Notes under the pieces: model-generated | What the model saw: the letters and a program-made list of their open reading frames with translations, nothing else | What the model was told of the DNA's origin: nothing | Databases searched by the model: none | Assembly (NCBI GenBank): GCA_032622095.1 | Contig: CP136064.1 | Span: forward strand, 257,587,863-257,651,862 | Direction of reading: 5' to 3' | DNA length: 64,000 nucleotides | DNA from: Siphonodentalium dalli | Lineage: Eukaryota; Mollusca; Scaphopoda; Gadilida; Siphonodentaliidae | Program-made: the position numbers and the translations under genes | Part shown: piece after piece, positions 63,505 through 64,000 of the stretch | Layout of the letters: each line of letters opens with the position of its first letter | How positions within the stretch are numbered: the stretch's first letter is position 1

Positions 63505-64000
63505 AAAGCACACCATCGCGGCGTGGCATAATATGCCCGTTTCTGGAGTAGAGTGGAGCAAGGTTTAATTCATTTGTTTGAAACCTTTGACTTAAGACGA
63601 AATAAAAACAAAAAAATAAAACACATTAATCTGGAAACCGCATATCAGGTAAAATCTAAGTAAAAAAAGGGGCATAACTCAGTCAAAATCATGCGGATGA
63701 AACCCATATTCGAACTTGATCTGTATTTTGGGGTGGTAAACTAATTTACCAAATTTGGTTCAGTTCACTTGATTCAATCTAAAGTTATCATCCGGAAACC
63801 GCAAATCAGGTAAAATCTAAGTAAAATAAGGGACATAACTCAGTTGCGGAAGAAACCCATATTCGAACTTGATCTGTATTTTGGGGTGGTAAAATAATAT
63901 ACCAAATTTGGTTCATTTCACTTGATTCAATCTAAAGTTATCATCCGAAAACCGAAAATCAGGTAAAATCTAAGTCGAAAAAGGGGCATAACTCAGTTAA
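63505..64000 (+). mobile_element. Pearl-like element, GGGGCATAACTC core, cut by the window end
   Basis: The head AGCACACCATCGCGGCGTGG followed by ATAATATGCCCGTTTCTGGA matches 19697. At least three core units with GGCATAACTCAGT, CGAACTTGATCTGTATTTTG and CTAAAGTTATCATCCGGAAA follow. The 3' end lies outside the window. Confidence 0.8.

Noticed and set aside
59950-64000. Upstream SLC12A9 exon(s) for helices 1-2
   Set aside because: I looked on the minus strand for an exon ending in a G-G-x-Y-type motif with a phase-1 donor and found none; it is presumably outside the window.

Overview
The window is animal nuclear DNA, most likely from a mollusc. This is inferred from a spliced SLC12A9-type gene with small exons and GT-AG introns, AT-rich non-coding DNA, and many short non-autonomous transposons. 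It is supported by repeats whose layout matches the 'pearl'/Helitron-like elements known from bivalves: a core of roughly 130-190 bp tandem units, then an ACGG- or ACAG-type microsatellite, then a 3' hairpin. The species cannot be named from sequence alone. I found no bacterial operons, rRNA, tRNA or CRISPR.

Only one real host gene was found: the 3' part of an SLC12A9-like cation-chloride cotransporter on the minus strand, nine exons between 59949 and 31252. Every exon junction keeps the reading frame and uses consensus GT/AG sites. The joined exons give about 794 residues, running from before transmembrane helix 3 to the natural C-terminus. The first two helices and the N-terminus must lie beyond base 64000. 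The introns are packed with transposons, several within 30-50 bp of splice sites, and the 3' UTR begins with a piggyBac-type MITE 15 bp after the stop codon.

Region 1-9441 is a large composite repeat: a 2019-bp unit repeated three times plus a partial copy, flanked by two related blocks. Region 9.4-31 kb has no supportable host gene. It holds LINE remnants, pearl-like elements (10.4-13.3, 13.4-14.0, 19.7-22.2, 29.8-30.2 kb), a 1125-bp hAT-type element with an 8-bp target duplication, and many MITEs. Region 31-60 kb is the SLC12A9 gene with tandem arrays of 24, 67, 27 and about 163 bp units, nested transposons and a LINE reverse-transcriptase fragment. Region 60-64 kb is the upstream intron or 5' flank with more MITEs and a pearl-like array cut by the window end.

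Six MITE groups recur and are named here for reference. PB1 (ends CCCTTTCATGA), PB2 (CCCTTTCAGTGCCA), PB3 (CCCTTTACCCAACA) and PB4 (CCTTTCTATACTAAATGG) have TTAA at full ends and are piggyBac-type. MAR has TA flanks and ends CAGTAATGCCC and is a Tc1/mariner-type foldback. H8 has ends CAAGCCTTGAAATAG and 8-bp target duplications and is hAT-like. The most striking signal is a hairpin of about 68 bp shared by PB1, PB2 and PB3. Its loop-proximal stem has changed sequence several times with matching changes in both arms.
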